14,437 bases of DNA from JBOHER01 sp050701115 (GTDB lineage: Bacteria > Actinomycetota > Actinomycetes > Mycobacteriales > Pseudonocardiaceae), in assembly GCA_050701115.1 (NCBI GenBank), contig JBOHER010000068.1, positions 1-14,437 of the forward strand, written 5' to 3'. Within the stretch, counting starts at the first letter, position 1. Every line of letters begins with the position of its first letter. This document shows, piece after piece, positions 1 through 8,109 of the stretch. A program made the translations under genes and the position numbers. Under the pieces are notes generated by a model. The model was not told the origin of the DNA, did not search any database, and worked only from the letters and a program-made list of their open reading frames with translations.

Positions 1-67
1 CTGCACGCTTCCGCCCTGGGCGAACGTCCCTCCATTGCACGTCCGCGAGGCGTAGCGTGAGAGGGGT

Positions 68-83
68 GTAATCATGTAATCAT
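68..83 (+). promoter_or_regulatory. Tandem 8-bp repeat GTAATCAT x2, candidate operator/-10 region
   Basis: GTAATCAT occurs twice head to tail at 68-75 and 76-83, just before the Shine-Dalgarno of the next gene. Each copy contains TAATCA, which fits a TANNNT-type -10. The downstream gene has a probable ribbon-helix-helix C-terminus, and RHH proteins commonly bind short tandem repeats next to their own promoters. Autoregulation is therefore inferred. The AT-rich repeat stands out in GC-rich surroundings. Confidence 0.4.
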
Positions 84-98
84 CCCCAAGGAGGGGTC

Positions 99-719
99 AT
101 GTACACGCACTTCACGATGGAGGGACGCATGGGTCGCGGTGGCTGGCGGGGCGGACGCGGCTGGCATGGTAAGGGCGGCTGGCAGCAGGCCGACGTGCCC
201 TCAGCCGACGACGCCGCCGCGTGGTTCGCGGGCAGGCTGCCGGACGACTGGTTCGTCGCCGCTCCGGGCATCACGGTGGATCGCGAGGAGATCCTGGTCG
301 TGGGCGAGTTGCCCGCGCTGACCGAGGAGTTCGCCGATGACGCTGCCCGAGCCGCCGCGGAATCCGGCCGGATCGCGCGCTTCCGCGAGTACACCCGGGA
401 CGAACGCATCGAGATCGCCCGGCAGGCCGAGCACCGCTATGGGCGCAAAGTCGCGTGGGGCGCACGTGTCGGCGATACCGAGGAGCTGTTCACCACCTTG
501 TCCCTGCCGGTGATGACGCGCTTACGTCAGCCGGAACGCCGGGTGTTGGACACGCTGGTCGACGCAGGCGTCGCGCGCTCGCGCTCGGAGGCGCTCGCGT
601 GGTCGGTGCGGCTGGTCGGCCAGCACGCCGACGCCTGGCTCGCGGAGTTGCGCGAGGCCATGGCCAAGGTCGACGACCTACGCGCGACCGGCCCGGACCT
701 GGATCACCGCGAACCGTAG
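99..719 (+). CDS. Conserved actinobacterial protein with probable C-terminal ribbon-helix-helix domain
   Basis: This 206-residue protein has no named family that I recognise. Residues 8-30 are rich in Gly, Arg and Trp. Residues 35-130 are an acidic alpha/beta region. Residues 138-182 look like a ribbon-helix-helix unit: a short strand (TRLRQPE), helix 1 (RRVLDTLVDAGVA) and helix 2 beginning SRSEALAWSVRLV. The SRSEAL turn is typical of RHH regulators and antitoxin-like proteins. The ATG at 99 is chosen because AAGGAGG (88-94) lies 4 nt upstream; ATGs at 117 and 129 are alternatives. No toxin partner is adjacent. The 3' end overlaps the convergent crotonase gene by 16 bp. Role as a DNA-binding, possibly autoregulating protein is inference. 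Confidence 0.8.
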   Translation: MYTHFTMEGRMGRGGWRGGRGWHGKGGWQQADVPSADDAAAWFAGRLPDDWFVAAPGITVDREEILVVGELPALTEEFADDAARAAAESGRIARFREYTRDERIEIARQAEHRYGRKVAWGARVGDTEELFTTLSLPVMTRLRQPERRVLDTLVDAGVARSRSEALAWSVRLVGQHADAWLAELREAMAKVDDLRATGPDLDHREP

Positions 720-1540
720 TCGCCGAACGGGTCATCGCGATCACGAACGGCTTGGCGGAAACCCACCCGCGTGGCCTTGTCGACGAAATCCCTGCCTTCC
801 TGGGTATGCCGTGCCACGCCGTCGAGGAAGGTGCCCAGCGTCCGGCTGGAGCTCAACCCCATGTTCTCGGCGGTCTGGTTGCACAGCAGTTTGAGCATCT
901 GCAGCTGATTGCCCGGTAGCCGCGCCATCCGCTGCGCCAACGCCATAGAGCGTTCCCGCAGTTGGTCGTCGGGCACGCACTCGGCGATCAAGCCGATCTC
1001 GGCCGCAGTGCGGGCGGGGATCTCGTCGCCGGTCAGCAGGTATCGCTTGGCTTTCTCGAAGCCGAGCCGGTACACCCACATCGCGGTGGTCGGCGTGCCC
1101 CACACCCGCGCGGGCGGATACCCGAACACCGCGTTCTCGGCGGCCACGATCACGTCGGAGCACAGCACCATGTCGGTGCCGCCCGCGATGCACCAGCCGT
1201 GCACCGCCGAGATGGTGGGTTTGGCGGCGTACCAGAGCTTGAGGTACACGTCGACGAAAGTGGACATCAGCCGGTAGTCCATCGCCGAATCCCACACGCG
1301 GCCGAGTTGCCCTTCGGCGGCCTGCATCTCGGTCGACCAGTCGAGGCCGTACCCGGCGCAAAACGCAGGACCTTCGGCGCGCAACAGCATCACCCGCACT
1401 TCGGGGTCGGCATCGGCGTCGTCGATGGCGGCGGCGAGAGCATCACGCAACGCCGGGGTGATGGTGTTGTATTGCGCTGGACGCGCCAGCACGATGGACC
1501 GCACCCCGGCCTCGGTCTCGGTTCGGATGGGCTCGCTCAC
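704..1540 (-). CDS. Crotonase / enoyl-CoA hydratase family protein with altered active-site residues
   Basis: This is a 278-residue protein of the crotonase fold, which acts on acyl-CoA thioesters in the cytoplasm. The oxyanion-hole segments are visible: FCAGYGLD (60-67) and HGWCIAGG (114-121). At the positions of the two catalytic glutamates of classical enoyl-CoA hydratase, Asp123 (GGTDM) replaces the first, and the second falls in GYPPAR (140-145) with no acid. Simple hydratase activity is therefore uncertain; isomerase, hydrolase or another crotonase chemistry is possible. The start is GTG at 1540, which overlaps the stop of the acyl-CoA dehydrogenase gene as GTGA (1537-1540). An open frame extends upstream but lies inside that gene. 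It is the last gene of the tetR-aidB-crotonase operon, which suggests a shared acyl-CoA substrate. Confidence 0.9.
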   Translation of the reverse strand: MSEPIRTETEAGVRSIVLARPAQYNTITPALRDALAAAIDDADADPEVRVMLLRAEGPAFCAGYGLDWSTEMQAAEGQLGRVWDSAMDYRLMSTFVDVYLKLWYAAKPTISAVHGWCIAGGTDMVLCSDVIVAAENAVFGYPPARVWGTPTTAMWVYRLGFEKAKRYLLTGDEIPARTAAEIGLIAECVPDDQLRERSMALAQRMARLPGNQLQMLKLLCNQTAENMGLSSSRTLGTFLDGVARHTQEGRDFVDKATRVGFRQAVRDRDDPFGDYGSR

Positions 1541-3168
1541 CGGACAGCCTGAGCCCGCTCGATGATCGCTGTCGTGTTCAACCCCGGGGGTAAGGTGCCG
1601 AAGGCGATGCCCCAGTCGCCGCCGAACCGCGAGGCGCAGAAGGCGTCGGCCACAGCGGGATGACCGAGCCGAACCAGTAGAGATCCCTGCAATACCAAGG
1701 CGAACGCCTCCGCCAGGCGGCGCGCGCGGAACCGGATGTCGTCCACATCGGACAGTTCCTTGCGCAGCCGGGCCACCGCGTCGTCCAAGCGTGCGTCCGC
1801 ACCCGCGGCGAGCGCTACTTCGGTGAAGAACGCCTCGACCGACTCGGGTTGCTTGGCCATTGCCCGCAACGCGTCCAATGCCGCCACATTGCCCGAGCCC
1901 TCCCAGATGGACATCAGCGGAGCTTCCCGATACAGCCTGGGCATCCCGGATTCCTCGACGTATCCGTTGCCTCCCAAGCATTCCAATGCTTCGGCGGCAT
2001 GCGTAGGGGAGCGCTTGCATACCCAGTACTTGGTCACCGCGAGCGCGAGTCTGCGGAACAACTCCTCCTGCTGGTTGCCCGAGTTCGCCCGATCCGTGGC
2101 GCCGGCCAGACGCATGCCGACGGTGGTCGCGGCCTCTGACTCGACGGCCAGGTCGGCCAGCACGTTGGCCATCAACGGCTGGTTGACGAGGTAGTCGCCG
2201 AACGCGCGCCGGTGCACTGCGTGATGCACGGCCTGCACCACGCCCGCGCGCATGCCTGCCGCGCTACCGACCGCGCAGTCCAACCGGGTGTTGTTGACCA
2301 TTTCGATGATGGTGGGCACCCCGCGGCCTTCCTCGCCGACCAGCCAGCCGATCGCGCCGTCGTACTCGATTTCCGCCGAGGCGTTGGAGTGGTTGCCGAG
2401 TTTGTCCTTCAGTCGCTGCAGCCGGATCGCGTTGCGAGTCCCGTCCGGCAGCACCCGAGGGAGCAGGAAGCAGGACAGGCCTCCCGGTGCCTGCGCGAGG
2501 GTGAGGAACATGTCCGACATCGGCGCGGAGGTGAACCACTTGTGCCCGGTGATGACGTAGCTGCCGTCGCCGCTTGGCTGCGCACCGGTGGTGTTCGCAC
2601 GCACGTCCGACCCGCCCTGCTTCTCGGTCATGGACATGCCCGCGATCAGCCCGCGCTTCGTGCTGGGCTCGCGTAGACCGAAGTCGTACTCGGGGGAGGC
2701 GAGCAGCGGCTCGTAACGGGCCGCGAGTTCGGCGTTGTGCCGCAGTGCGGGAACAACGGCGTAGGTCATCGAGATCGGGCAGGTGTGGCCTGGTTCCGCT
2801 TGGGCCCAGACATACATCTTCGCCGCCCGGGCCACGTGGGCCCCCGGCCGATCCTGTCGCCATGGGGCGGCATGGAGGCCGTTGGCCACCGCGACGCGCA
2901 TCAGGTCGTGCCAGTGCGGATGGAACTCCACCTCGTCGATGCGGTGTCCGTACCGGTCGTGGGTGCGCAGCACCGGCCGGTTCTCGTTCACCAGGCGCCC
3001 CCATTCCTGGGCCTGCGTGCTGCCTGCGAGGCTGCCCAAACTATGCAACTCTGGCTCGGCCCACTCCGCGCCCTCGCGGCGGATTCCTTCCAGCAGGGCC
3101 GGATCTGCCGCTGCGTCGTAGTCGACGAGCGGCGGCACCTGATTCGTTACTTCGTGGGTGTCAGGCAT
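1537..3168 (-). CDS. aidB: AidB-type acyl-CoA dehydrogenase
   Basis: At 543 residues it matches the usual AidB length (about 540), longer than ordinary acyl-CoA dehydrogenases (about 380-400). Family signatures are clear: MTEKQGGSDV (180-189) and GHKWFTSAPMSD (208-219) in the flavin-binding middle domain, CLGGNGYVEESG (397-408), and IWEGSGN (421-427), whose Glu423 is at the catalytic-base position. A helical C-terminal extension follows from about 440; in E. coli AidB this part binds DNA. AidB is an FAD flavoprotein linked to the alkylation response, with weak isovaleryl-CoA dehydrogenase activity. Here the crotonase partner and TetR regulator point rather to acyl-CoA metabolism. ATG at 3168 overlaps the tetR stop by 8 bp and has GGGAGG (3173-3178 on the plus strand, complementary) about 5 nt upstream. 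Confidence 0.93.
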   Translation of the reverse strand: MPDTHEVTNQVPPLVDYDAAADPALLEGIRREGAEWAEPELHSLGSLAGSTQAQEWGRLVNENRPVLRTHDRYGHRIDEVEFHPHWHDLMRVAVANGLHAAPWRQDRPGAHVARAAKMYVWAQAEPGHTCPISMTYAVVPALRHNAELAARYEPLLASPEYDFGLREPSTKRGLIAGMSMTEKQGGSDVRANTTGAQPSGDGSYVITGHKWFTSAPMSDMFLTLAQAPGGLSCFLLPRVLPDGTRNAIRLQRLKDKLGNHSNASAEIEYDGAIGWLVGEEGRGVPTIIEMVNNTRLDCAVGSAAGMRAGVVQAVHHAVHRRAFGDYLVNQPLMANVLADLAVESEAATTVGMRLAGATDRANSGNQQEELFRRLALAVTKYWVCKRSPTHAAEALECLGGNGYVEESGMPRLYREAPLMSIWEGSGNVAALDALRAMAKQPESVEAFFTEVALAAGADARLDDAVARLRKELSDVDDIRFRARRLAEAFALVLQGSLLVRLGHPAVADAFCASRFGGDWGIAFGTLPPGLNTTAIIERAQAVR

Positions 3169-3763
3169 GGGGTCCTCCCAAAGCTCGTAGGGCGAATGCG
3201 CAGAGCGTCGTGATGGCGGCGGCGTCGGCGGATTCCGCGGTGAGTGGACCGGTCAGGACCTCTGCCACGGCGCCGACCAGCGCGGCCGCGGTGAGTTGGC
3301 TGTCCTGGTCGGGAAAGGCGCCCGCCGCGATGCCTTCCTCGATCCGCTGAGCGATCACGTCGCGGAACGCTTTGCGGAACACGATGCGTTCGACCTCGAC
3401 GGGTGCGTCGACAGGCTCGGCCAGCAGTGCGTAAGCCAGGCGCGGAGCCTTCAGGGCGCGCCCCGCGAAGGTTTCGAACACCGCGACGATGCGCTCGGTT
3501 ACCTCACCCGGACTTCGCGACGCCTCATCCACGGCGGCCACCTCGCGCGTGACGACCTGCCGGAACACCTCCGCCACCAGTTCGCCCTTCCCGGGAAAGT
3601 GCTGGTACACGCTGCCGACGGCGACACCAGCCTTGATGGCGACCGCTGCTACCGAGCAGCCCGCATAGCCATGTTCGGCGAGCAGTGCCTGGGCAGCGCC
3701 GATGATCGCGCCACGTTGGGCGTCCAGCCGTGCCTGGACCCTGGGTGTTCGCCGGTAAGCCAT
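3161..3763 (-). CDS. TetR-family transcriptional repressor
   Basis: This 200-residue protein has a typical TetR N-terminus: AIIGAAQALLAEHGYAGCSV followed by the helix-turn-helix with recognition segment GVAVGSVYQHFPGKGELV (46-63). The C-terminal ligand-binding domain is helical and not diagnostic. I chose ATG at 3763. The in-frame GTG at 3778 would add five residues but lies within the operator palindrome, and the ATG sits 6 nt after a -10-like TTCACT, consistent with a leaderless transcript. It is the first gene of the operon with aidB and the crotonase gene. A 24-bp near-palindrome in its promoter suggests that it represses the operon and is released by an acyl-CoA or related ligand (inference). 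Confidence 0.92.
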   Translation of the reverse strand: MAYRRTPRVQARLDAQRGAIIGAAQALLAEHGYAGCSVAAVAIKAGVAVGSVYQHFPGKGELVAEVFRQVVTREVAAVDEASRSPGEVTERIVAVFETFAGRALKAPRLAYALLAEPVDAPVEVERIVFRKAFRDVIAQRIEEGIAAGAFPDQDSQLTAAALVGAVAEVLTGPLTAESADAAAITTLCAFALRALGGPHA

Positions 3764-3766
3764 GTA

Positions 3767-3790
3767 AGAAGTGAACACGAGTTCAGTTCT
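3767..3790. promoter_or_regulatory. 24-bp near-palindrome, candidate TetR operator
   Basis: The left arm AGAAGTGAACAC and right arm GAGTTCAGTTCT match at 10 of 12 base pairs; the core is TGAAC-N4-GTTCA (3772-3785). It starts 4 bp upstream of the tetR ATG and covers the spacer and part of the -10 of the proposed tetR promoter. Position and symmetry fit a dimeric TetR operator for autorepression. It lies about 70 bp upstream of the divergent lhr start, so an effect on lhr is possible but less direct. Confidence 0.65.
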
Positions 3791-3798
3791 TTAGGCAA
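3770..3798 (-). promoter_or_regulatory. Candidate leaderless promoter of the tetR-aidB-crotonase operon
   Basis: On the minus strand, TTGCCT (3793-3798) resembles a -35 box. After a 17-bp spacer comes TTCACT (3770-3775), a weak -10, then 6 nt to the ATG at 3763. No Shine-Dalgarno precedes that ATG. The spacing is ideal for initiation at or next to the start codon, although both hexamers are imperfect. Confidence 0.4.
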
Positions 3799-3828
3799 GG
3801 TTCAGGAGTCGGAGGCGCGGTGGCCCTG

Positions 3829-3846
3829 CGCGCGCCCCGGCGCGCG
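3829..3846. repeat. 18-bp GC palindrome in the lhr promoter spacer
   Basis: CGCGCGCC (3829-3836) and GGCGCGCG (3839-3846) are perfect inverted arms around two C bases. The palindrome ends exactly where the proposed -10 TAGCCT begins. It may be an operator or simply GC-rich symmetry. Confidence 0.35.
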
Positions 3847-3861
3847 TAGCCTGGTCTGGTG
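3847..3861 (+). promoter_or_regulatory. Leaderless -10 and start of lhr
   Basis: TAGCCT (3847-3852) fits the TANNNT -10 pattern and is followed by 6 nt and the GTG at 3859. No Shine-Dalgarno is present, so transcription probably begins at the start codon. No good -35 is seen. Confidence 0.45.
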
Positions 3862-6800
3862 CTGGAGAGGTTTCACCCGGCGGTCGGTGTCTGGTTTGAG
3901 CGGCGGTTTCCTGCGGGGCCGACCGCCCCGCAGGCGGGCGGGTGGCGCGCGATCGCCGGAGGTAGTGACACTCTGATCGCCGCGCCGACCGGCTCCGGTA
4001 AGACGCTGGCGGCGTTCCTGGTGTGCATCGACCGGCTGTACCGCGCCTATGAGCTGAGCGGCGGAGTGCCCGACGGCCCGCAGGTGGTGTACGTCTCGCC
4101 GCTGAAGGCCCTGGCGGTCGACATCCACCAGAACCTGGAGGTGCCGCTGCGCGAGATCGCCGCGGTCGCCGCGGAGCTCGGCCTGGCCGCCCCTGACCTC
4201 CGGGTGGCCGTCCGCACGGGGGACACGGCCGCGTCGCAGCGGACGGCGATGCTGCGCAGGCCGCCGAACCTCCTCGTCACCACCCCCGAGTCCCTCTACC
4301 TGCTGGTAACGGCTGAGCGCAGCCGGGAAATGCTCAACCGCGTCGAGACCGTGATCGTCGACGAGATCCACGCGGTCGCGGGAAACAAGCGAGGGTCCCA
4401 CCTGACGCTGACGCTCGAGCGGCTGGCCCACGTGGCGCAACGGCGCCCGCAACGGGTCGGGCTTTCGGCCACACAGCGGCCTATCGACTTAGTCGCCCGG
4501 CTGCTCGTCGGCGCGGGCACCGACCGTTCGAACTCGGACGGTTCGCCGCGCTGCGCGGTCGTCAACGTCGGCCACCGGCGCCGGCTCGACCTCACCCTGG
4601 AGACGGCCGACGACGAGTTGGGGGCGGTCGCTTCGGCCGAGCAGATGGGCCAGATCCTGGACCGGATCGGCCGGCACGTGCAGGCGCACCGGACGACGCT
4701 GGTGTTCGTCAACACCCGCCGGATGGCCGAGCGGGTCGCCCACCAGCTGGGGGAGCGGGTGGGTGAGGACGTGGTGGCCGCCCACCACGGCAGCTTGTCG
4801 AAGGAGCGCAGGCAACGGGTGGAGGCCCGCCTGAGGGCGGGCGACCTGCGGGCGCTGGTGGCGACAGCATCCCTTGAACTCGGCATCGACATCGGCCCCG
4901 TCGAGCTGGTCTGCCAGATCGGCTCACCGAGAAGCCTGGCGACGTTCGTGCAGCGGATCGGCCGTTCGAATCACACGCGCTGCGGCACCCCGAAGGGGGT
5001 GGTGTTCCCGACCAGCCGCGACGAGCTGGTCGAATGTTCCGCGCTGCTGGGCGGCGTCCGGTCCGGCCGCCTGGACGCGATCATCGTCCCGGATGCGCCG
5101 CTGGACATCCTCGCCCAGCAGGTGGTCGCCGAGTGCGCCGCGGAGGAATGGTCCGAGGACGCCCTGTTCGAGCTGGTCCGGCGGGCGGCGCCGTTCTCGG
5201 GGCTGTCCCGGGCGGACTTCGACGACGTTCTCGAACTGGTGTCCGAGGGTATCCAGACGGGCCGGGGACGGCGTGCGGCGTACGTGCACCGCGACGGAGT
5301 GAACGCCGTGTTGCGGGGGCGCCGTGGCGCGCGCATGGCCGCGCTGACCTCGGGCGGCGCGATTCCCGAGCTCGGCGACTATCGGGTGGTGGCCGAGCCG
5401 GACGAGACTCTGGTCGGGACGGTCAACGAGGACTGGGCGATCGAGAGCATGGCAGGCGACGTGTTCCTGCTCGGGACGACGTCCTGGCGGATCCGCCGGG
5501 TCGAGCCGGGGACGGTCCGGGTGGTGGACGCCCAGGGCGCCCCGCCGTCGGTGCCGTTCTGGCTCGGGGAGGCGCCGGGCCGCACCACAGAGCTGTCCGA
5601 GGAGGTCTCGCGCATTCGGGCCGAGGTGGAGCGGCGGCTGCGGGCCGACGACCACGATGGCGCCGTGTGGTGGCTCCGCAGCGAGTGCGGAATCGACCAG
5701 GCTACGGCCGAGGAGATCGTCCGCTACCTCGGCACCGCCCTGGCCGCGCTCGGCGCACTGCCCACCATGGACACGATCGTGCTGGAGCGGTTCTTCGATG
5801 AGAGCGGCGGAATGCAGCTGGTGGGGCACGCGCCGTTCGGCGCCCGGCTGAACCGGGCCTTCGGGCTCGCGCTGCGCAAACGCTTCTGCGTCAAGTTCGA
5901 CTTCGAGCTGCAGGCGGCTGCCAGCGACGACGCGATCCTGCTGTCCCTCGGGCTGGAGCACAGTTTCCCGCTCGAGGACGTCCCCAGGTTCCTCGCCTCC
6001 CCGACGGTGGAGGAGGTCGTGCGCCAGGCGGTGCTCACCTCGCCGATGTTCGCCGCGCGCTGGCGGTGGAACCTCAACCGATCGCTGGCCGTGCTGCGCA
6101 TGCGGGGCGGCAGGCGAAACCCGCCGCCCATCCAGCGGATGGAGGCCGATGACCTGATGGCGGCCGTCTTCCCGACGCTGGCCGCGTGCCAGGAGAACGT
6201 GGCGCCGGGCCCGCTGCAGATCCCTGACCAGCCGCTGGTCCGCCAGACCGTGGCCGACTGCCTGCATGAGGCGATGGACATCGACGGCCTGCGGGAGCTG
6301 GTGTCCGCCGTCGAGTCGGGCCGTGTCCGGGTCGTGGTGCGCGATACCACCGAGCCGTCGGTGCTGGCGCACGAGATCCTCAACGGGCAGCCTTTCACCT
6401 TCCTCGACGATGCGCCGCTGGAGGAGCGCCGCAGCCGTGCCGTGCGACTGCGCCGCGGCCTGCCGGTGGAGGCACGCGACCTCGGCCGGTTGGACCCGGA
6501 GGCGATCGAGCGGGTCCGCGCGGAGGTGCGGCCCGACCCACGGGACCCCGACGAGTTGCACGACCTGCTGATGACCGTGGTCGGGCTGCGTCCTGAGCAG
6601 GACTGGCGGGCCTGGTTCGACGAGCTCGTGGAGGAGCACCGGGCGGTCACCGTACGGACGGGGGAGGGAGATCTGTGGGGCGCCGTGGAGCGCAGACCGG
6701 CACTCGAGCTGCTCTTCCCCGATGCCGAGCTGGCACCCGCCTACCGCTCGCCGCGGGCTCCCGCATCCCTCGACCATGACGCAGCGGCCGCGGAGATGCT

Positions 6801-8109
6801 CCGCGGTCACCTGGAGTGCCGGGGACCCTCGCCGGTCGACGACCTGCGTGCGGCCACGGCACTGTCCGCTTCAGACGTCACAATCGCCCTGGCCCGATTG
6901 GAGGTCGAAGGGTTCGTGTTCCGCGGCCACTTCGAGTCCTCCGAGGGACCCGAGGAGTTCTGCGCCAGACGGCTCCTCTCCCGGATTCACGGCTACACCC
7001 GGCAGCGGCTGCGCAATGAGATCGCACCCGTCACCGCCCAGGAATTCATGCGGTTCCTATTGCGCTGGCAGCACGTCGCTCCCGGGTCCCAGCGGGAGGG
7101 CAGGCTCGGCGTCCTCACGGTGGTCGGGCAACTGCAGGGTTATGAGCTCGCCGCCGGGGCGTGGGAGGACGTCATCGCGGCTCGGGTGGAGGGCTACCGC
7201 CGCGAGTGGCTCGATGACTTGTGCCTGTCCGGGGACCTGATGTGGGGGCGCTTGTCGCCGCGGAGCCAAGCCGCTGAGGACGCCCCGCGTCGTAGTGGCA
7301 TGACCCCGTCGCGGGCGACCCCGATCACCCTTGCCGTCCGCGACGACTTGCCTTGGCTGCTGCAGGCCGCACGGAGCGACCGCACCCCTGGCGCTCCGGG
7401 GCCCGGCCGCACGCTCGACGTGCTCGAGGCACTGCGGGACAACGGCGCGTTGTTCCCGGCCCAGCTCGCCGCGATCACGAGACGGCTACCGGGCGAGGTC
7501 GACGAGGCACTGTGGGAAGCGGTCGCGCGGGGACTGGTGACCGCCGACGGATTCCAGGCGCTCCGGGCGCTGCTCTCCCCCCGGCGATCGGCGCGGGTGA
7601 TTGGTCCGCGGCGGCTTCGCCGGGGCGGCCGGACCGCTTCCGCACGGTCGATCGGGCGCTGGTCACTGCTGCCGGAGGCGGTCGCCACCGACGACCCCGA
7701 TGAGCTGGCCGAGGCGGTGGCCGAGCAGCTGCTCGCTCGGTGGGGCGTGGTGTTCCGCGACCTCCTGGTGCGCGACACGGTCGGCGTGCCGTGGCGGGAG
7801 GTGCTGTGGGCGCTGCGGCGGATGGAAGCCCGCGGAACGGTCCGCGGCGGCCGGTTCGTCACGGGTTTCACCGGCGAGCAGTACGCCGCCCCGGAGGCGG
7901 TCGAGCTGCTGCGGGCGATGCGTAAGGTGCCGCGTTCCGGCGAAACGGTGCACCTCGCCGCCGCCGACCCGCTCAACCTCGCAGGCATCGTGCTGCCCGG
8001 CCCCCGCGTGCCCGCACTGCCCGGGAATCGCCTCACCTATGTCGACGGCGTCCCACCGGCCAACGAGCTCGCCGCACAGGTACCCAGCGGCGGGCCTTCT
8101 CGGCCTTGA
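3859..8109 (+). CDS. lhr: Lhr-type ATP-dependent superfamily 2 helicase
   Basis: This 1416-residue protein is of the Lhr (large helicase-related) family, ATP-driven 3'-5' translocases linked to DNA repair. The helicase motifs are intact: Walker A APTGSGKT (42-49), DEIH box (168-171), SAT (203-205), motif IV FVNTR (283-287), motif V LELGIDIG (339-346) and motif VI QRIGRSNH (365-372). After the two RecA domains come a winged helix and the family's beta-barrel region (around GDYRVVAEPDETLVG), then a long C-terminal extension typical of full-length Lhr. It is slightly shorter than E. coli and mycobacterial Lhr (about 1500), with no break seen. GTG at 3859 follows a -10-like TAGCCT. It appears monocistronic. 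Its 3' end overlaps the convergent, frameshifted small gene. Confidence 0.94.
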   Translation: MLERFHPAVGVWFERRFPAGPTAPQAGGWRAIAGGSDTLIAAPTGSGKTLAAFLVCIDRLYRAYELSGGVPDGPQVVYVSPLKALAVDIHQNLEVPLREIAAVAAELGLAAPDLRVAVRTGDTAASQRTAMLRRPPNLLVTTPESLYLLVTAERSREMLNRVETVIVDEIHAVAGNKRGSHLTLTLERLAHVAQRRPQRVGLSATQRPIDLVARLLVGAGTDRSNSDGSPRCAVVNVGHRRRLDLTLETADDELGAVASAEQMGQILDRIGRHVQAHRTTLVFVNTRRMAERVAHQLGERVGEDVVAAHHGSLSKERRQRVEARLRAGDLRALVATASLELGIDIGPVELVCQIGSPRSLATFVQRIGRSNHTRCGTPKGVVFPTSRDELVECSALLGGVRSGRLDAIIVPDAPLDILAQQVVAECAAEEWSEDALFELVRRAAPFSGLSRADFDDVLELVSEGIQTGRGRRAAYVHRDGVNAVLRGRRGARMAALTSGGAIPELGDYRVVAEPDETLVGTVNEDWAIESMAGDVFLLGTTSWRIRRVEPGTVRVVDAQGAPPSVPFWLGEAPGRTTELSEEVSRIRAEVERRLRADDHDGAVWWLRSECGIDQATAEEIVRYLGTALAALGALPTMDTIVLERFFDESGGMQLVGHAPFGARLNRAFGLALRKRFCVKFDFELQAAASDDAILLSLGLEHSFPLEDVPRFLASPTVEEVVRQAVLTSPMFAARWRWNLNRSLAVLRMRGGRRNPPPIQRMEADDLMAAVFPTLAACQENVAPGPLQIPDQPLVRQTVADCLHEAMDIDGLRELVSAVESGRVRVVVRDTTEPSVLAHEILNGQPFTFLDDAPLEERRSRAVRLRRGLPVEARDLGRLDPEAIERVRAEVRPDPRDPDELHDLLMTVVGLRPEQDWRAWFDELVEEHRAVTVRTGEGDLWGAVERRPALELLFPDAELAPAYRSPRAPASLDHDAAAAEMLRGHLECRGPSPVDDLRAATALSASDVTIALARLEVEGFVFRGHFESSEGPEEFCARRLLSRIHGYTRQRLRNEIAPVTAQEFMRFLLRWQHVAPGSQREGRLGVLTVVGQLQGYELAAGAWEDVIAARVEGYRREWLDDLCLSGDLMWGRLSPRSQAAEDAPRRSGMTPSRATPITLAVRDDLPWLLQAARSDRTPGAPGPGRTLDVLEALRDNGALFPAQLAAITRRLPGEVDEALWEAVARGLVTADGFQALRALLSPRRSARVIGPRRLRRGGRTASARSIGRWSLLPEAVATDDPDELAEAVAEQLLARWGVVFRDLLVRDTVGVPWREVLWALRRMEARGTVRGGRFVTGFTGEQYAAPEAVELLRAMRKVPRSGETVHLAAADPLNLAGIVLPGPRVPALPGNRLTYVDGVPPANELAAQVPSGGPSRP

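Noticed and set aside
1..67. Possible end of an upstream gene or RNA
   Set aside because: No frame with recognisable protein similarity and no tRNA-like folding pattern could be identified in this short edge.
490..744. Open frame on the minus strand inside the first gene
   Set aside because: Arg/Pro-rich composition typical of an antisense shadow; no ribosome site or recognisable domain.
1541..2020. N-terminal extension of the crotonase gene to a 438-residue protein
   Set aside because: The extension lies wholly within aidB in another frame and is Arg/Gly-rich; the crotonase domain begins right after the GTG at 1540, which overlaps the aidB stop.
4924..6810. 628-residue open frame antisense to lhr
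   Set aside because: Long antisense frames are common in GC-rich genes; the translation is rich in Arg, Gln, His and Pro with no domain, while lhr motifs are intact on the other strand.
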